The notes beneath the pieces are model-generated. The model was not told the origin of the DNA and did not search any database. It was given only the letters and a program-made list of their open reading frames with translations. Shown here piece by piece: positions 59,034-62,355 of a stretch of DNA of 62,355 nt. Source of the stretch: Burkholderiaceae bacterium (GTDB lineage Bacteria > Pseudomonadota > Gammaproteobacteria > Burkholderiales > Burkholderiaceae_B); the NCBI GenBank assembly GCA_030728985.1, contig JANQYI010000033.1, positions 1 to 62,355 of the forward strand. The letters are read 5' to 3'. Positions within the stretch are counted from its first letter, which is position 1, and every line of letters starts with the position of its first letter. Both the position numbers and the translations under genes were made by a program.

Positions 59034-59541
59034 TCCTTCGTAGAGATGCAACGTTACGTTACGTTGCGTTTCCGTCGGGATCGCGCACTGCACTATTTTT
59101 GTATTGTACCGCTTGCTTTCTTACCCTCTGGGTTGCTGGTCGTCGGCTAGACCGAGTTGTCCTTCGGACGCGATGTTGCGACGTTTTAACGTTTCGCCCG
59201 CATCGAAATTACATACTCCGTCATGCCGCGCGCAATACTGAATTAAGAGCAAGATTAAAAGCAAGAAACCGTCGTATCCCTGCACCAGGCGTTTGACACA
59301 TATCCGCCTGATGTTCACAGCATTTTTTTAGTCAACCACTTTTGTCAAATACTCTTGTGACCCTGACCCTCCTGCTGAATGAACCCCGCGCCTCAGGGCG
59401 CACAGTGCCGGTCTAAAGACCTTTTCTTCGTGCGTCCCAACAAGGGCGCGCGTCCTCTTTGCCTGCTTCAGTGTTTCGCAGCCAACAACGCGTGGCTGCG
59501 CGCCGATTTACGGCGCGCCATTTAAATGGAGAAACTCTCTC
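59034..59541 (+). promoter_or_regulatory. rne: Long leader and promoter region of rne
   Basis: About 560 bp without a gene separates rluC from rne. No clear sigma-70 promoter stands out; AT-rich stretches near 59091-59107 are possible. Three hairpins precede the start: GGTC-TAAA-GACC plus TTTTC at 59410-59421 (terminator-like), GCAGCCA/TGGCTGC at 59478-59499, and GCGCGCCG-ATTTA-CGGCGCGC at 59498-59518. The last two overlap by two bases, and the GGAG ribosome site follows at 59528. In E. coli rne mRNA a structured 361-nt leader mediates autoregulation by RNase E; the same logic is plausible here but is inferred. Confidence 0.6.
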
Positions 59542-62265
59542 ATGAAGCGCATGCTGTTTAACGCAACGCACCAAGAAGAACTACGTGTTGCAATCGTCGA
59601 CGGGCAAAAGCTCATCGACCTCGATATCGAAATCGCCGGACGCGAACAGCGCAAAGGCAACATTTACAAAGGTGTCATTACCCGCATCGAGCCTGGTCTC
59701 GAAGCTTGCTTTGTCAACTACGGCGAAGACCGTCACGGCTTTTTGCCCTTCAAAGAAATTGCACGCAGCTATTTCAAAGAAGGCGTCGATGTTCGTGCCG
59801 CCCGCATTCAAGACGCGCTGCGCGAAGGCCAAGAGCTGATCGTTCAGGTTGAAAAAGAGGAGAGAGGCAACAAAGGCGCTGCGCTCACGACCTTTATCTC
59901 GCTTGCAGGCCGTTATTTGGTGCTAATGCCTAACAATCCTCGCGGTGGTGGTGTTTCACGCCGCGTCGAGGGCGAAGAGCGTCAAGAACTCCGCGAAGCG
60001 ATGGATCAACTCACCATCCCGCCCGGGATGAGCATCATCGCTCGCACCGCCGGCATTGGTCGTAACGCCGAGGAACTGCAGTGGGACATGTCCTATCTGA
60101 TGCAGCTTTGGACAGCCATTGACGGCGCCGCTAAGGATAACCCCGCCCCCATTCTGATTTACCTCGAATCGAGCCTCGTGATCCGAGCGATCCGTGATTA
60201 CTTCTCACCCGATATTGGTGAGATTTTGATCGATACGGACGATATCGCTGATCAAGCCACGGCCTTTATGAGTGTCGTAATGCCTGACAACGTCGAGCGG
60301 GTCAAACGCTACCGCGACGACGTTCCACTGTTCTCGCGCTTCCAGATCGAACACCAGATCGAAACCGCCTACTCGCGCACGGTTGAGCTGCCTTCCGGCG
60401 GCTCGGTCGTGATCGACCATACCGAGGCACTCGTCGCTGTTGATGTCAACTCGGCACGCGCCACCCGTGGCGCCGACATCGAAGAAACTGCGGTGCGCAC
60501 CAACCAAGAAGCCGCCGACGAAGTCGCGCGTCAATTGCGTCTGCGTGACTTGGGCGGTCTGATTGTGATCGACTTCATCGACATGGAAGACACGAAAAAT
60601 CAGCGTGCAGTTGAAAATCGCCTGCGCGATGCGCTTCATTTTGACCGTGCTCGCGTCCAAATGGGCAAGATTTCACGTTTTGGTTTGATGGAGCTGTCCC
60701 GTCAGCGTTTGCGTCCAGCGCTCAACGAAGGCTCACACATCACTTGCCCACGTTGTAATGGCACGGGTGTGATTCGCGATGCCGAGTCCAGCGCGCTGCA
60801 AGTCTTGCGTTTGCTTCAAGAAGAAGCCATGAAGGAAAACACGGCCGCTGTGCATGCACAGGTCCCTGTCGATGTCGCGACCTTCTTGCTCAACGAAAAA
60901 CGTTCAGACATCACCAAGATTGAGACACGCCTCAAAGTCAACCTGATCTTGATTCCAAATCGTCATCTCGAGACGCCGCATCACCATATCGAGCGCTTGC
61001 GTCATGACGATCCTCGTCTCGAGGACATTAAAACCAGCTTTGACATGGTGGATGCTCCCTCGACGGATATGAGCTGGGCACCCAAAGAACAGGAAATCAA
61101 AGCCAAACCCGAAGCCCTGGTCAAAGGCATCACGCCCGCAAAACCGGCACCCATCTCTTCGACCCCAGCCAAGAAAGCGGAGAGCGACACAACGCCTGGC
61201 TTGTTTTCCCGCTTCATGAGCTGGTTGACCGGTGGCTCCTCCACTGAGAAAAAAGAAGAGTCTACAAAACCGACTGACTCACGTGAACGTGGTCGCTCAG
61301 GGCAAGGCGACCGTCGTGGCGGTAATCGTGGTGGTCGTGGTCGTCGTCCCGACAATCGTGGCGAAGCGCGTTCCGCAACGGGTGATGCTTCAAACACTTC
61401 CGACAATCGTCGCCCCCCCAAGGATGAACTCGCTCAGCGCGCGCCTCAAGCGCGCAACGAAGCAAGCGAATCGGGCGAGGATAGCCCACGCGGCAATCGT
61501 AACCGTCGTGGCCGTGGTCGTAACCGTCGCGAGGATGGTAGCGATGTTCGTCCGGATCAAGTCGAGGGAGTGACCAACGCCGCTCAGACAGATGATGTGA
61601 CCGCTTCGACCGAGCGTCGTCCTCAAGCGCCACGCTCAACACCGGCTGCGAGTCCATTGACGGATGATCAGACCAACCTTCAACAGGGCTTGGATGCACA
61701 AGGCTTGGGTGAGGATGATATTGACCAGGCCGATCCAGAGCGCAAGCGACGTCGCCGTCGTAGTCGTCGTGGCCGCCGTGGCACCGACGAAGGGTCCGGT
61801 ATCGAGGGTCGCGAAGACCAAGCAACGGAAAACGAAGACTTTGACCATGTGTCGAGCAATGCGCTTTCCGGTGCGCCCGTTGCCTATGTTGAACACGGCG
61901 CAAGCGTAACGGTAACGCCTGTCGCATCTTCTGCGCCTAGCGCACCTGCTGCTCCTGAAGCGCTCGTAGTTGCTCCAACTCCTGATCTGCCCACCCCAGT
62001 AACCACTGCCGTACTCACTGCCGCACCTATTCAGGTCGCGACGGTGTCAACGGCGCCGACTTTGACACAGACCCCACGCGTTGATCAAGCCACTTTGCAT
62101 GCGATTGTGCAAACAGCAGGATTGCAATGGGTTGAAACTGATCCTGCTCGTGTCGCGCAAGCGTTGGCCAGTCAAAACGTCGTGCCTGTTAAGCTCGGAC
62201 GTGAACCAAAGCCAAAGGCTGCTGTATCTAGTCAGCCTTTAGTTCAAGTAGAAACTATTCGGTAA
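59542..62265 (+). CDS. rne: Ribonuclease E
   Basis: A 907-residue endoribonuclease. The N-terminal catalytic half (to about residue 510) has the S1 domain ('[27 protein letters not shown]' region), the DNase-I-like site with '[13 protein letters not shown]' and '[12 protein letters not shown]', and the Zn-link Cys pair C402/C405 in 'CPRCNGTG'. The C-terminal half is disordered, with Arg-Gly-rich blocks near 575-610, 650-670 and 730-745 and an Ala/Pro/Val-rich end. Such tails bind RNA, membranes and degradosome partners; eno is in this window. GGAG lies ten bases before ATG. Confidence 0.97.
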   Translation: MKRMLFNATHQEELRVAIVDGQKLIDLDIEIAGREQRKGNIYKGVITRIEPGLEACFVNYGEDRHGFLPFKEIARSYFKEGVDVRAARIQDALREGQELIVQVEKEERGNKGAALTTFISLAGRYLVLMPNNPRGGGVSRRVEGEERQELREAMDQLTIPPGMSIIARTAGIGRNAEELQWDMSYLMQLWTAIDGAAKDNPAPILIYLESSLVIRAIRDYFSPDIGEILIDTDDIADQATAFMSVVMPDNVERVKRYRDDVPLFSRFQIEHQIETAYSRTVELPSGGSVVIDHTEALVAVDVNSARATRGADIEETAVRTNQEAADEVARQLRLRDLGGLIVIDFIDMEDTKNQRAVENRLRDALHFDRARVQMGKISRFGLMELSRQRLRPALNEGSHITCPRCNGTGVIRDAESSALQVLRLLQEEAMKENTAAVHAQVPVDVATFLLNEKRSDITKIETRLKVNLILIPNRHLETPHHHIERLRHDDPRLEDIKTSFDMVDAPSTDMSWAPKEQEIKAKPEALVKGITPAKPAPISSTPAKKAESDTTPGLFSRFMSWLTGGSSTEKKEESTKPTDSRERGRSGQGDRRGGNRGGRGRRPDNRGEARSATGDASNTSDNRRPPKDELAQRAPQARNEASESGEDSPRGNRNRRGRGRNRREDGSDVRPDQVEGVTNAAQTDDVTASTERRPQAPRSTPAASPLTDDQTNLQQGLDAQGLGEDDIDQADPERKRRRRRSRRGRRGTDEGSGIEGREDQATENEDFDHVSSNALSGAPVAYVEHGASVTVTPVASSAPSAPAAPEALVVAPTPDLPTPVTTAVLTAAPIQVATVSTAPTLTQTPRVDQATLHAIVQTAGLQWVETDPARVAQALASQNVVPVKLGREPKPKAAVSSQPLVQVETIR

Positions 62266-62310
62266 TTGACTCTCTTGCGCGAAAGCGCAAGTCACACTGG
62301 AATCGGCATA

Positions 62311-62337
62311 GGGGGCAATCATAGTTGATTGCGCCCC
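62311..62337 (+). terminator. Hairpin downstream of rne
   Basis: GGGGGCAATC and GATTGCGCCCC pair with one bulge around ATAGTT, 46 bp past the rne stop. A smaller hairpin, CTTGCGC-GAAA-GCGCAAG, lies at 62274-62291. Neither has a T-run, so termination is possible but not proven; they may protect the 3' end. Confidence 0.45.
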
Positions 62338-62355
62338 TGCCACACCACCCGGCAT

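Noticed and set aside
59051-59073. Short tandem GTTACGTTACGTTGCGTT-like repeat near rne
   Set aside because: Only about three imperfect units; too short to call a repeat array or operator.
61262-61927. Long antisense open frame (221 codons) within rne
   Set aside because: It is the complement of the Arg-Gly-rich repeats in the RNase E tail, with biased composition and no domain.

Overview
The window is a gene-dense betaproteobacterial chromosome segment. Protein content and gene order point to Burkholderiales, most likely Alcaligenaceae (Bordetella/Achromobacter relatives). The signs are: rpmF-plsX-fabH-fabD-fabG-acpP-fabF-rpoE-rseA-mucB-mucD-lepA-lepB-rnc-era-recO as one long minus-strand block; Bug-type (TctC) tricarboxylate-binding proteins; a CysB regulator; and pyrG-kdsA-eno-ftsB. 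Genus cannot be settled by eye. I see no rRNA, tRNA, CRISPR array, phage or insertion-sequence transposase.

Layout. 1-3534 (minus): serine-glyoxylate-type aminotransferase, 7TMR-DISM histidine kinase and the start of its response regulator. 3668-4186: a lone TadE-like pseudopilin. 4183-8411 (minus): ftsB, eno, kdsA, pyrG. 8540-12246 (minus): Xaa-Pro aminopeptidase, 3-oxoacid CoA-transferase A/B, thioesterase. 12338-15263 (plus): ETF-ubiquinone oxidoreductase, cupin, esterase. 15277-19246 (minus): FAH-family hydrolase, CopD-like protein, acetyl-CoA synthetase, GlcG-like protein. 19442-24464: NlpC/P60 lipoprotein, DUF2325 protein behind a probable Fur box, cysB, then pepA-holC and a Bax-inhibitor-1 protein.

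24465-37487 is an accessory catabolic region. An enoyl-CoA hydratase gene is bracketed by two inverted copies of a structured repeat of about 200 bp. Then come a hydrolase / binding-protein-like / Bug / RraA-family operon (plus), a Bug-SDR operon (minus), and a tightly coupled operon of acyl-CoA synthetase, GntR regulator, acyl-CoA dehydrogenase, ThDP enzyme and Zn alcohol dehydrogenase. These look like uptake and CoA-dependent breakdown of organic acids; the substrates are not known.

37513-53241 (minus) is the core block for lipid synthesis, envelope stress (sigma E), protein export and RNA processing. 53363-55597 (plus) holds maf, an RsmI-like methyltransferase and an AmiD-type amidase. 55639-58951 (minus) holds msrQ, msrP, a HAD phosphatase and rluC. 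After a long leader, rne (RNase E) fills 59542-62265.

The most unusual feature is the repeat pair at 24522-24730 and 25656-25855. The two copies share three nearly identical modules in the same order and spacing. The long stems that separate and enclose those modules are unrelated in sequence between copies, yet each is self-complementary (outer stems 36/36 and 27/27 bp). Conserved loops with fully replaced but paired stems suggest a folded RNA or DNA element, not an ordinary MITE, whose ends should be the conserved part.
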